This document shows, piece by piece, positions 34,383-42,968 of a stretch of DNA of 53,371 nucleotides. How positions within the stretch are numbered: the first letter of the stretch is position 1; every line of letters starts with the position of its first letter. Source of the DNA: an uncultured Acidobacteriia bacterium (lineage in GTDB: Bacteria > Acidobacteriota > Terriglobia > Bryobacterales > Bryobacteraceae); the NCBI GenBank assembly GCA_903892565.1, contig CAITIX010000450.1, positions 1-53,371 of the forward strand. The letters run 5' to 3'. Made by a program: the position numbers and the translations under genes. The notes under the pieces were generated by a model. The model was not told the origin of the DNA. It saw nothing but the letters and a program-made list of their open reading frames with translations, and made no database searches.

Positions 34383-34415
34383 TGAAGCCCGCAGGGCCGG
34401 ACGCTGCGGACTTCA
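34383..34415. terminator. Hairpin between convergent MMPL and amidohydrolase genes
   Basis: TGAAG-C-CCGCAG pairs with CTGCGG-A-CTTCA around a 9-nt loop, giving an 11-bp stem with one mismatch. It is placed where two genes end head to head. No T run. Confidence 0.3.
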
Positions 34416-34435
34416 GGCCTACGGCTGGTTGAAAG

Positions 34436-35776
34436 TCACTTAGCCTTCTTGGTGACGTTGCGCTTGTCGACGACGATCTTGCCGCCCTTCAACACGACTT
34501 TCGTCTGCAACATGTACTGGATCCCATCCAGTGGATTCCCGTCGAGCAGAATGATATCCGCCAACTTCCCTTGCTCCAGCGTTCCAATCTGATCCGACAT
34601 GTGCAGATATTCCGCCGTATTCGGCCCGATGATGCGGAAAATGTCTGCCATGGAGAACATCACGCTGTACGACTTCAGTTCGTGTTCCAGAACCAGCTTG
34701 TCGTCGTAGTTCTGATCCGTGCACCAGCCAAGCGCCCGGCCGTTGCTCGCGTCCCAGATCGTGCGCGCGTTGACGATCGTGTATCCGGCTTCGGTGCCCG
34801 TCGCCCGGCCGGCGGCGTCGCGGTTCGCTCCGGCGATCGATTCGGGCCACGGCTTTCCGTCGCGGAAACGGGGCGAATCGTCCTTGGGAAATTGCACCTG
34901 CGCGGGCGGCCCGGAGAAACGATCGACGACCGGCGCTCCAAACGCGAGCAGTCCCAGCACGATGGTGCGCGTGGCGTTGATTTGCTTGGCGTCGTCGATG
35001 CCCATGAAGTCCTTGTTCGGCATGTGAACCTGGTGGTTGACGCCTGCATTGACAGCGCCCATCATGGCCGGCGTGGAGACGGCATGCACATTGATCTGCA
35101 CGCCCCTCTCCTTCCCTTCTTCCACGATGGCTTTCATGGTGGCAACATCCTCGGGGCTCAGACCGCCCGGAGCCATCACGATCTCGCCTGTGTGCTTGAT
35201 GCCCTTCGCCGCTATGTCACGGATCGCCGCGCGCCCTGTTTCCGGAGTGAACCCCGTAAGGGCTCCCCTTGCCAATGCGGTCTCGAAACTGCGCGCCATC
35301 ACGGGCAGCGATGCAGCGGGGATGATACGAGGTCCGTTGAACGCGCCGGATTCGATGTTTTCGACAAGCTTCAGGTTATTCTCGGCGGTGCCGCCGGCCG
35401 AAAGGATGGTGGTGTAGCCGGCTTCGAGCAGCGATTGCACCTGCTCCTTATTGAACCGATCGACATGCTTGTGCGCGTCGATGTAGCCGGGCATGGCGCT
35501 CATGCCCTTGCCGTCGATCACCTTTAATCCTTTCGTATCGGCGGAGCCTGCGCTTCCCGATGCAACCACCGACGCGATTTTCCCACCGCGAACAACAATC
35601 GTCCCGGACGGAATCACCGCGCCGCTGCCAACGATGATGCGGACGTTGGTGATCGCGACATTCTGCGCGTTCGCGGTTTGAACAAGCACGCTCGCCATCG
35701 ACAACAACGCCAGACTCGCAACCGCGTCTCGTACAATAAACTTCGTCAAGAAACGACCGGTGAACCGCTCACTCAT
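34436..35776 (-). CDS. Secreted amidohydrolase family protein
   Basis: The protein has 446 residues from an ATG with GAGGAG about 8 nt upstream; the longer frame to 35836 lacks one. A signal peptide (ALLSMASVLVQTANAQ) is followed by the composite beta-sandwich/TIM-barrel of imidazolonepropionase-like amidohydrolases: IIVGSGAVIPSGTIVVRGGK, the metal-binding MPGYIDAHKHVD (HxH), HTGEIV, INVHAVS and HQVHMPN, and the C-terminal ADIILLDGNPLDGI. These hydrolyse cyclic or acyclic amides or esters. In the catabolic island it may process a substrate in the periplasm; the substrate is unknown. Confidence 0.9.
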   Translation of the reverse strand: MSERFTGRFLTKFIVRDAVASLALLSMASVLVQTANAQNVAITNVRIIVGSGAVIPSGTIVVRGGKIASVVASGSAGSADTKGLKVIDGKGMSAMPGYIDAHKHVDRFNKEQVQSLLEAGYTTILSAGGTAENNLKLVENIESGAFNGPRIIPAASLPVMARSFETALARGALTGFTPETGRAAIRDIAAKGIKHTGEIVMAPGGLSPEDVATMKAIVEEGKERGVQINVHAVSTPAMMGAVNAGVNHQVHMPNKDFMGIDDAKQINATRTIVLGLLAFGAPVVDRFSGPPAQVQFPKDDSPRFRDGKPWPESIAGANRDAAGRATGTEAGYTIVNARTIWDASNGRALGWCTDQNYDDKLVLEHELKSYSVMFSMADIFRIIGPNTAEYLHMSDQIGTLEQGKLADIILLDGNPLDGIQYMLQTKVVLKGGKIVVDKRNVTKKAK

Positions 35777-35935
35777 GTGAGGTCTCCTCTCCTGAAAATC
35801 GACAACCATACTAGGCCCTATCGCCCACGGGCGCACGCAAAAAATCGCACTTCAAAAAAAAGTGCGTCTCGGGCAACGAATTATTGTCCCTCACGCGCCA
35901 TCCGCTGATATTCTAGATTCCGGTACAGGAGAACC

Positions 35936-37009
35936 ATGAAACTGACACGAACTCTCGCCCTGACTATGGGCATTTTGCTTGCGAATACGGGATGGGCACA
36001 GATCATACCCCCTAATGGCCAAACTACCGGACCCGGCGTACAAGCCGCGCAGGATTCCAAAGAGCCCGAAGTGCTCAAAGCCTGCAAAGTTCCTCCTCCG
36101 GCCGGACGTGGTGGACGCGGACCCGCACCAGCCGGACGCGGCCCCGCTCCCGCACCCGTTGCCGGACCACGCGAATACTCCGTTGCCGCCATGAACGGCG
36201 TGATTGCCGCTGGGCAAAAGTGGACCGATGTTCTACAAGTGGACGGCAACAACGCCGACGGTATCGTCGCCACCAAAGACGGTGGACTGCTCACGGCTCA
36301 GAACGATAAGAGCGACATTTTGAAGATCGACCGCAAAGGGAAAACGTCGGTCGTCTACAGCGGATTGAATACCAGCGGCTCGCTCGCTCTCAATTCCAAA
36401 GGCGTCCTCTTCGTCGCCAATCGCGGCTTGAACGCCTCCATCGACGAGCTCGCGCCCCAGCGCAAGGCTTTCGCCAATAAGATTGATGGCGATCCTCTGG
36501 ATTGCATCGGCGGCGTGCTGAACGATATTTCCGCCGATAGCAAGGGCGGCGTTTATTTCACGCAAGGCGGACTCTTCTATGCCGATCCCAAAGGCAACGT
36601 GAAACGCTACGGCCAGAACCTGGGCACCAACGGCATCATCCTGACCGCGGACGAAAAGCACGTCTACGTAACGAACGGCCCCACAGTCGCCGCGTTCGAC
36701 GTCCAGACCGATGGATCTCTCACCAATCAGCGCGAGTTCGCCAAGCTCGAAGCCGGAGGCAATGGCGACGGCAGCACGTTCGACGCCGCCGGACGCATCT
36801 ACGTCAGCTCCAATCCCGGTGTGCAGGTCTTCTCTCCCGATGGAAAATATCTGGGACTGATCCCCACGCCGCGCGGCATTATCAGCCTGGCCTTCAGCGG
36901 TCCCGGCCGCAAAACGCTCTACGCCGTGGTTCGCGAAGGCGCCACGAACAAGGACTGGATCATCTCGATCCCCATGATCGCGCAAGGCGCCAAGGGCCGC
37001 GGCAAATAA
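35936..37009 (+). CDS. Secreted SMP-30/gluconolactonase-like beta-propeller protein
   Basis: The protein has 357 residues. The signal peptide (ALTMGILLANTGWAQ) precedes a low-complexity Gly/Pro/Ala/Arg linker (about residues 50-80, GRGGRGPAPAGRGPAPAP) and a propeller of short repeated strands with NADGIVATKDGGLLTAQ, LALNSKGVLFVANRG, DISADSKGGVYFTQGG and STFDAAGRIYVSSNPG. This is the SMP-30/LRE pattern; these bind Ca2+ and hydrolyse lactones, but the exact active-site residues are not certain here. Divergent from the amidohydrolase gene, 159 bp apart, so they may share control. Confidence 0.82.
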   Translation: MKLTRTLALTMGILLANTGWAQIIPPNGQTTGPGVQAAQDSKEPEVLKACKVPPPAGRGGRGPAPAGRGPAPAPVAGPREYSVAAMNGVIAAGQKWTDVLQVDGNNADGIVATKDGGLLTAQNDKSDILKIDRKGKTSVVYSGLNTSGSLALNSKGVLFVANRGLNASIDELAPQRKAFANKIDGDPLDCIGGVLNDISADSKGGVYFTQGGLFYADPKGNVKRYGQNLGTNGIILTADEKHVYVTNGPTVAAFDVQTDGSLTNQREFAKLEAGGNGDGSTFDAAGRIYVSSNPGVQVFSPDGKYLGLIPTPRGIISLAFSGPGRKTLYAVVREGATNKDWIISIPMIAQGAKGRGK

Positions 37010-37087
37010 AGTTTGAACGGGCGGTCTGACAAGCTACAAAACTGCAAAAGCAGTCCGAAAACTGATAGCGACGGATCGCCCGGCCCT

Positions 37088-37096
37088 TGATACAAT
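37088..37096 (+). promoter_or_regulatory. Extended -10 promoter of the dioxygenase gene
   Basis: TGATACAAT matches the extended -10 element TGnTATAAT at eight of nine positions. No good -35 is visible. Transcription would start near 37103, followed by GGGAGG at 37107-37112 and the ATG at 37118. Confidence 0.5.
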
Positions 37097-37117
37097 ATCG
37101 AAGCTCGGGAGGCATTT

Positions 37118-38149
37118 ATGGAATATCCGGTAAGCGGCATTCATCACATCACGCTGTGCGCGGGCGGCGCCCAGGAAGATATCGATTTTCTGACGCAGGT
37201 GTTAGGACAGCGGCTGATTAAGCAGACCATCTTGTTCGATGGCCGCTATGCTCACTATCATTTGTACTATTCAAATGCGAACGCCGAGCCTGGGTCTGTC
37301 ACCACGACATTCCCCTACAGCCGCGTTCCCGGACGCCATGGATCCGGACAGATTTCCTCGACCTGTTACACCATCCCGAAAGGCACCGCGAAGTTTTGGG
37401 CGGATCACTTAAAGCACCACAAGGTGGAGAACTCCGGGATGTTGGAACGCTTCGGGCAATCCTTCGTGCGCTTCAAGCATCCCTCCGGCCTGCAGTTCGA
37501 AGTGATCGAAGAGGAAGACAAGCGCGTGGGCTGGACCACCGACGAAATCACGAAAGACGTCGCAACGCGGGGCTTTCAAGGGGCCGTGCTCTCGGTCCGC
37601 GAAGTCGGCGAAACCGAGCGCTTTTTCGTGGACGCCCTGGGCTTTCGCAAGTCCGGCGTCGACCGGAACTATCATCGCTTCGAGGTCGGCAAGGGCGGCG
37701 CGGCGCGCACCGTTACGCTCATCCATGAGCCGGATCTTCCGCAGGGAACCTGGATCTTCGGAGCCGGCACGCCGCATCACATCGCCCTCGAAGTCGCCGA
37801 CGACACAGAGCTCCAGAAGCAGAAGGATATCTACGACGAACTCGGCTACACCGATTGCTCCGAGATCAAGGACCGCAACTACTTCCACTCCATCTATTGC
37901 CGCTGTCCCGGTGGAATTTTGGTGGAATGCGCGGCCAACGCGCCCGGCGGATTCGCGCGCGATGAGCCTTTCATGCAGCTTGGTTCCAGCCTCTTGCTGC
38001 CGCCCTGGTTCGAACACCGCCGCGCGGAAATCGTCAAGATGTTGGAGCCCATCCAGTTGCCGGAATATCACGCAGCAACCGCTACCGAGCCCGGCCGTAC
38101 CGTTTCGCGCCGCACCTCGGCCGAATTTATCCCCGCCGCCAAGAATTAG
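37118..38149 (+). CDS. Ring-cleaving dioxygenase of the VOC superfamily (MhqO/LinE-like)
   Basis: The protein has 343 residues with two tandem VOC modules. Module one starts GIHHITLCAGGAQEDIDF; module two holds GAVLSVREVGETERFFVDAL, TPHHIALEVAD and GGILVECAANAPGG. The metal ligands of this family (His of HHIT, His of HHIA, Glu of VECAA) are present. Such Fe(II) enzymes cleave hydroquinone or catechol rings, or act as glyoxalase-like proteins. Together with the HpaB/HpaC genes 8 kb downstream it suggests aromatic breakdown: hydroxylation followed by ring opening. It has an own promoter and GGGAGG site. Confidence 0.88.
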   Translation: MEYPVSGIHHITLCAGGAQEDIDFLTQVLGQRLIKQTILFDGRYAHYHLYYSNANAEPGSVTTTFPYSRVPGRHGSGQISSTCYTIPKGTAKFWADHLKHHKVENSGMLERFGQSFVRFKHPSGLQFEVIEEEDKRVGWTTDEITKDVATRGFQGAVLSVREVGETERFFVDALGFRKSGVDRNYHRFEVGKGGAARTVTLIHEPDLPQGTWIFGAGTPHHIALEVADDTELQKQKDIYDELGYTDCSEIKDRNYFHSIYCRCPGGILVECAANAPGGFARDEPFMQLGSSLLLPPWFEHRRAEIVKMLEPIQLPEYHAATATEPGRTVSRRTSAEFIPAAKN

Positions 38150-38168
38150 ACCTTTTCTGCATTCATGG

Positions 38169-38259
38169 GTGGGGCGGAGCTTCTGCTCCGCATGCCAGGC
38201 TTCTGCCTGGCATCGGCCCGAGCGGAAGCTCGGGCTGCGGGTCGGAAGACCCGCCCCAC
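38169..38259. repeat. GTGGGGC hairpin repeat, copy 2 (inverted double form)
   Basis: Four adjacent perfect hairpins: stems at 38174-38191 (7 bp, loop TTCT), 38192-38213 (9 bp, TTCT), 38216-38235 (8 bp, GGAA) and 38237-38254 (7 bp, GGAA), flanked by GTGGGGC (38169) and GCCCCAC (38253-38259). It is two copies of the repeat in opposite orientation. It lies between convergent genes and may end transcription of both. Confidence 0.85.
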
Positions 38260-38293
38260 ATCGAATGCTGCGCCAAATTTCTGACGCAGGGCG

Positions 38294-39454
38294 CTAGCGA
38301 GCCGCCCCACTGCCCCACAATTTCTCCGACGCGATTTTCGCCCCATCCGCCATCGCCCGCAGCTTCATCCAGCAGAACGCCGGAAATACGGCGCCGAAGC
38401 CCGCAAACGTCCCGAAGCCGCAGTCCGATCCGGCCATCACGCGTTCCCGCCCCAGCACGTTCGCGTAGCGTTCGATGCGTTGCGCCACAACCTCGGGATG
38501 CTCCACGTAATTCGTATTCGCGCCGATCACGCCAGGGATCAGGACTTTATCATCCGGCAGCTTTATCGTCTTCCACGCTTCCCATTCGTGCTCATGCCGC
38601 GGATTCGCGCCTTCCACCAATAGCGCGCGAGGCTTCACCTTTACCGCGATGGGGAAAATCTTCCGGCAATCCATATCATGCACGTGCGAGCCTTCGTAAT
38701 TTCCCCAGCACACGTGCAGCCGTACGCGATCCGCCGGGACGTTGGCCAGCGCATGATTCAGCGCCTCCACCTGCAATTCCGCGTAGCGCAGGAATTGTTC
38801 GTCACTCAAATTCTTGAACCGCGTGTGACGTCCCATCGCCAGATCCGGGCAATCGAGTTGCACCAGCAAGCCCGACTTTACGATCAACTCGTACTCCTCG
38901 CGCATCGCATCGGCCAGCGCCGCAAGATACGTTTCATGCGAAGGATAATGTTCGTTCGGCTGGAACACTGCGATCGTCCCCGGCGATACCGAATTCAGAA
39001 ATCCTTCGGCGATGCCAGCCTTCGCCATGGCCGCTTTCATGCGCGCGATGTCGCGCTCCACCGGCTTCAAATCCTTCACCTTCACCGGACCCCTGCACAC
39101 CGGACGCTTGTACGTCGCCGAATGCCCGGCCTTCACCAACCGGTCGCGATACTCCGGGAAATCGTCCAGATCCTGCGGCGTGGGCCGCGCGGAATCGCCT
39201 TCGAAGCCCGTCAAGCGATGCCGGATATAAGTCGCATAGCTGATCTTGCTCATCTCGCCGTCGCTTGCGATATCCACGCCCGCTTGCGCCTGCCGCAACA
39301 CCACGTCGTCCACCGCGCGCGTCATCACGGCCTCGAACTGCGCCGCGTCCACTTCCTCGCCGCGATCTTGCGCGAACAGTAAATCGACAACGTCCTGAGG
39401 GCGGGGAAGGCTACCGACGTGCGTCGTCAAAATGCGGTCTGTGCTGGTTCTCAT
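38294..39454 (-). CDS. Cobalamin-independent methionine synthase (MetE C-domain)-like protein
   Basis: The protein has 386 residues, half the size of MetE, matching the catalytic C-terminal UROD/MetE-like barrel. TTHVGSLPRP opens the domain; zinc ligands are likely His and Cys in LHVCWGNYEG, Glu in LVEGAN and Cys in AGSDCGFG. Short MetE-like proteins include core methionine synthases and also enzymes of catabolism such as epoxyalkane:coenzyme M transferase and possible demethylases. The position among aromatic-degradation genes favours a catabolic methyl- or thiol-transfer, but housekeeping methionine synthesis is possible. Confidence 0.85.
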   Translation of the reverse strand: MRTSTDRILTTHVGSLPRPQDVVDLLFAQDRGEEVDAAQFEAVMTRAVDDVVLRQAQAGVDIASDGEMSKISYATYIRHRLTGFEGDSARPTPQDLDDFPEYRDRLVKAGHSATYKRPVCRGPVKVKDLKPVERDIARMKAAMAKAGIAEGFLNSVSPGTIAVFQPNEHYPSHETYLAALADAMREEYELIVKSGLLVQLDCPDLAMGRHTRFKNLSDEQFLRYAELQVEALNHALANVPADRVRLHVCWGNYEGSHVHDMDCRKIFPIAVKVKPRALLVEGANPRHEHEWEAWKTIKLPDDKVLIPGVIGANTNYVEHPEVVAQRIERYANVLGRERVMAGSDCGFGTFAGFGAVFPAFCWMKLRAMADGAKIASEKLWGSGAAR

Positions 39455-39477
39455 GTTCGAACTCTTTCCTGTTTCGA

Positions 39478-39510
39478 TAAAAAAAGCGGCTGCCCCGAAG
39501 GACAGCCGCT
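39478..39510 (-). terminator. Intrinsic terminator of the TonB receptor gene
   Basis: On the minus strand the hairpin AGCGGCTGTCC-TTC-GGGGCAGCCGCT is followed by a run of seven or eight T (plus-strand A run 39478-39485). It lies 60 bp past the receptor stop codon. It is the clearest intrinsic terminator in the window. Confidence 0.85.
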
Positions 39511-39527
39511 GATTCTAGATCTTCCCA

Positions 39528-39558
39528 TCCGGCACAGGCGTCAGTCCGTTGTGCCGGA
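39528..39558. repeat. Perfect 9-bp inverted repeat after the receptor gene
   Basis: TCCGGCACA (39528-39536) and TGTGCCGGA (39550-39558) with a 13-nt loop. It lies between the receptor stop and its terminator, and may protect the 3' end of the mRNA. Confidence 0.5.
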
Positions 39559-39568
39559 GGTTTCAAAT

Positions 39569-42500
39569 TTAGAACACGACCTTCAATCCGAGCTGTACCT
39601 GCCTCGGTGTGCTGTTGGTCGCCGTAATACGGCCCGCACTGGCGTTGAATCCGGTGCCCGCGAAAACCGTGTTGTTCGGATTTTGGAACGTCGGGTGATT
39701 CAGCGTGTTGAACGCTTCCGCGCGGAACTGAATGCGGAATTGTTCGGAGATCTTGGGAACGGACCAGCTCTTGCTCAGCGAATTATCCATCCCCCACAGA
39801 TTCGGTCCAATAATAATGTCGCGCCCTGCGTTGCCATACGTTCCCGCTGCCTGCAGAGTGAAGCAGTTCGGGTTATACCATTGCGTCAGCGTTTTGTATC
39901 CGGTATACAGATCGCAACCGGCCACTTCGTTCGGCCGGCCTGTGCCGCCCGTACCCGCATACACGCGATTCGTCGCCGAAAGTGGCGTGGTCGGGGCTCC
40001 GGACAAGTATGTGTACACGCCCGTCACCTGCCACCCGTTCACCAACTGGCCCACGAAACCTTTCGCTACGTTGGGCACCGAGTAAATTCCGCTGATGCGG
40101 AGGTTGTTCGTCCGGTTGAAATTCGAAAGTCCCGTATCGCAGGAAAGGCACGTGGAATTGGTTCCGGCCACGGCCAGACCACCGCCGTCGATACCGTACG
40201 TGCCGGAGCTATCGTCGATCGACTTCGAGAACGTGTACGATGCCTGCATCTGCCAGTTGTGCGAGAAGCGCCGGTTCAAGCTAGTTTGCAAGCCATGATA
40301 GTGAGAGGAGGCAATCGAATTGGCGAAGATCAGGCCGCCCCATTCGGGATTCAGCCGGTTCGTGGATCCAGCGAACGTCTGCACGCCATTGACAATGGTC
40401 TGCACCGGCGGATTGAAATCCAGCTGCATGAACAGGTGATAGGCGTGCGCGCCGATATAAGCCACGCTCGCCACCGTCTCCGGGGCGATTTCGCGCTGAA
40501 TGTTGACGTTCCATTGAATCAGGTTCGGCGTGTTGCTGACGTAATAGTCGTTGGAGTTCGGCGGGCTCACCAGACCGTTGGTGGGAATTACGCCTGGGGC
40601 GATCGGCGCGCTGACCGGCGAACAGCTGCTGGCGCACGTACCCAAATATTGCACGCCCTGCGCCGCCGTCTGCGTCGCGATGAGGAAAGGAGGCTGTAGC
40701 CAGTTGTTCAAATCGCGCGAGTAGATCACGCTGTGGAACGTTCCAAACCCCGCGCGGATGGACGTCTTGTGATCGGAGAAGGGGTCGAACGCAACGCCGA
40801 TGCGCGGATCAAAATTCTTAAGCGAAGGATTGGTCTCCGTGCTGCTGGTTTCCGGCGTCCAAGTATGTCCGTACGGGGCATTTAACAACTGTAATTCCAC
40901 GTGGTTCACCTCACCGATTTTTGTGGTCGGCGAATAGCGCAGGCCCAGATTGACGGTCAGCTTCTTCGATACCTTCCATTGATCTTCCGCGTACATGTTG
41001 AAAGCCCAATAGCGGTAATCCTTGGTGGCGTCCGACTGCGGATACTGTTGGTCGGAGAGCTGGGTGACCACCTGCGCCGGTGTCCCGGCCAGAAAAGTAG
41101 AGAGCGAAGCGAACGTCCATACGCCGCCCACGTCGAACGGTGCCCAAGTATTCTCTTGCAGCCTTGTCGCCGCGCCGCCGAACTTCATGCTGTGTGCGCC
41201 GGAGGTCCAAATGAGGTCGTCACCGGCAGCATACTTGTTCGGCACCAGGTAGAACGGCAGCGTCGTGATGCCGCCCATCGCCGTGATGCCTGAGAACGTC
41301 GCGATATTTCCGTCTTCGCGCGCCGCCGTGCTACCGAAGAACTGCAGCGGATGGAGCCCGGCGCTGCCGACGGTTCCTTGCGAAACCACGCCGTTGGCCA
41401 CGGTGGGCGAATTCGGAATGTTGGCCGCTTCATACGTGCGGGAGAAACTCGCGTGCGCGGAGTTCACCAACGTTGGCGAAATCACACGACGCTCTTCGAG
41501 GGAAATAAAGTGATCGCGCGTGGTATCGTTTTCCGCCCAATAAGGAATGTTCGTCGCGGCGACGCGGGTGGCGTAATCCGCAATGTAGCGCACGAACACC
41601 GAATCCTTGTCCGTCACGTTATAGTCCACGCGTCCCAAAAGATAATTTTCGTGGCCGGTCAGCGGATCGAGCACCGCCGCCTGTCCCGTTCCGCTGGGAC
41701 TTCCGGCCGAGAGCAATTCCGCATTGTAGTTCGGCAGCGGATAGAGCGCCATTGTGTTCTGAATCGCCGCCGCGATGACGGGATTCGTGTTCTGCGCCAC
41801 GGGAGCTCCACAGCCGCCGGCCGCCGTCGCCGTCGACAAAAACTGATGCGCGCACGCGTCCGGCACCGTCACGATCGAAGTCGTGCTCTGCGATTTCCGG
41901 AAGCCCTCGTAATTGGCGAAGAAGAAAATTTTATCTTTTTTGATCGGTCCGCCGATGCTCGCGCCAAACTGATTCTGGTGATACGGCGGAGCGCCGCTTT
42001 GTACGTCGAAGAAATTACGATCTTCCAATTTGTCGTTGCGCAGGAATTCGTACACTGTACCGTGATAGGCGTTTGTGCCGGATTTCGAAGAGGCGTTGAT
42101 CACCGCGCCCGCTCCGCCGTATTGCGCGGTATAGGTGTTGGTCAGCGTCTGGAATTCGGCGATGGCCTCCACGCCCAGCGATTTACCCAAGCCGCCCGCG
42201 CCCGGTCCGTTGTTCCAGAAATTCACCATGTCCTGGTCGTCCATCAGGTACGCTTGCCCCGACGGCCGTCCGCCAGAGATCGAGTAGCGCTGCCCGTTGC
42301 CGTAGAACGTGCTCGCGCCACCCGCCGCTCCCGTGGGAATCTGCGTCACGCCCGGCGCCAGCACCAACAATTGCGTGAAGTCGCGTCCGTTCAGCGGGAT
42401 TTCGCTGATCTGCTTATTCTCAACCAGTGTGCCGACCGCGGTCGATTGAGTTTCCACCTGTGAAACTTCGCCCGAGACTGTCACCGTTTGCGTTTGCTGA

Positions 42501-42850
42501 CCAATGGGCATAGAGAAATCCACTACTGGTTGGGCCCCGACCGTCAGTGTGACGCCTGGGCGATTCACCGTGGAGAATCCCATCTTCGACGCCGATACGT
42601 CGTACGTTCCAATGATCAGCTCGGGGACGATGTAGCGCCCCTGCGTGTCGGACGTCGCCGTCTGCGTGGCCCCCGTGCCGCTGTTCTTCACTTGCACCGC
42701 CGCGCCGGGAACCGCGGCACCGGACGAATCCGTCACCGTGCCCACGATCGTTGCTGTGGCTTGCGCATTCAGCCGATTCACGCCCGCGAGCGCGACCAAG
42801 AGCGCGAATCCTGCGAGTGCACGTGCACACATTAGAAATTGTTTCTTCAT
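39569..42850 (-). CDS. TonB-dependent receptor with carboxypeptidase-regulatory-like domain (Oar-like)
   Basis: The protein has 1093 residues from the ATG with GGGAGG 9 nt upstream. A signal peptide (FALLVALAGVNRLNAQA) is followed by a CarboxypepD_reg domain (ATIVGTVTDSSGAAVPGAAV, about 30-110), a plug domain (EIPLNGRDFTQLLVLAPGV; GVEAIAEFQTLTNTYTAQYG) and a long beta-barrel ending in RQVQLGLKVVF with the terminal Phe needed for barrel insertion. This type is expanded in acidobacteria and imports or binds large or sugar-like molecules, driven by TonB. Here it probably brings in the substrate of the surrounding catabolic genes. The alpha/beta hydrolase gene lies 118 bp upstream on the same strand. 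Confidence 0.93.
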   Translation of the reverse strand: MKKQFLMCARALAGFALLVALAGVNRLNAQATATIVGTVTDSSGAAVPGAAVQVKNSGTGATQTATSDTQGRYIVPELIIGTYDVSASKMGFSTVNRPGVTLTVGAQPVVDFSMPIGQQTQTVTVSGEVSQVETQSTAVGTLVENKQISEIPLNGRDFTQLLVLAPGVTQIPTGAAGGASTFYGNGQRYSISGGRPSGQAYLMDDQDMVNFWNNGPGAGGLGKSLGVEAIAEFQTLTNTYTAQYGGAGAVINASSKSGTNAYHGTVYEFLRNDKLEDRNFFDVQSGAPPYHQNQFGASIGGPIKKDKIFFFANYEGFRKSQSTTSIVTVPDACAHQFLSTATAAGGCGAPVAQNTNPVIAAAIQNTMALYPLPNYNAELLSAGSPSGTGQAAVLDPLTGHENYLLGRVDYNVTDKDSVFVRYIADYATRVAATNIPYWAENDTTRDHFISLEERRVISPTLVNSAHASFSRTYEAANIPNSPTVANGVVSQGTVGSAGLHPLQFFGSTAAREDGNIATFSGITAMGGITTLPFYLVPNKYAAGDDLIWTSGAHSMKFGGAATRLQENTWAPFDVGGVWTFASLSTFLAGTPAQVVTQLSDQQYPQSDATKDYRYWAFNMYAEDQWKVSKKLTVNLGLRYSPTTKIGEVNHVELQLLNAPYGHTWTPETSSTETNPSLKNFDPRIGVAFDPFSDHKTSIRAGFGTFHSVIYSRDLNNWLQPPFLIATQTAAQGVQYLGTCASSCSPVSAPIAPGVIPTNGLVSPPNSNDYYVSNTPNLIQWNVNIQREIAPETVASVAYIGAHAYHLFMQLDFNPPVQTIVNGVQTFAGSTNRLNPEWGGLIFANSIASSHYHGLQTSLNRRFSHNWQMQASYTFSKSIDDSSGTYGIDGGGLAVAGTNSTCLSCDTGLSNFNRTNNLRISGIYSVPNVAKGFVGQLVNGWQVTGVYTYLSGAPTTPLSATNRVYAGTGGTGRPNEVAGCDLYTGYKTLTQWYNPNCFTLQAAGTYGNAGRDIIIGPNLWGMDNSLSKSWSVPKISEQFRIQFRAEAFNTLNHPTFQNPNNTVFAGTGFNASAGRITATNSTPRQVQLGLKVVF

Positions 42851-42968
42851 GCGGACTAACCTCCCTAACCCCATCTTGGGGGCATTCTGACCTTCTCGGT
42901 GCACCGGCAGACCACACCGGCGCAAAATTCCACCAATCCCGTTACTACCCCTTACTGCTACCCGTCAC

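Noticed and set aside
39419-42463. Long rightward frames of 370-426 codons opposite the TonB receptor gene
   Set aside because: Rich in Arg/His/Val with no domain pattern, no ribosome sites and complete overlap with a well-supported gene; typical antisense shadows in GC-rich DNA.
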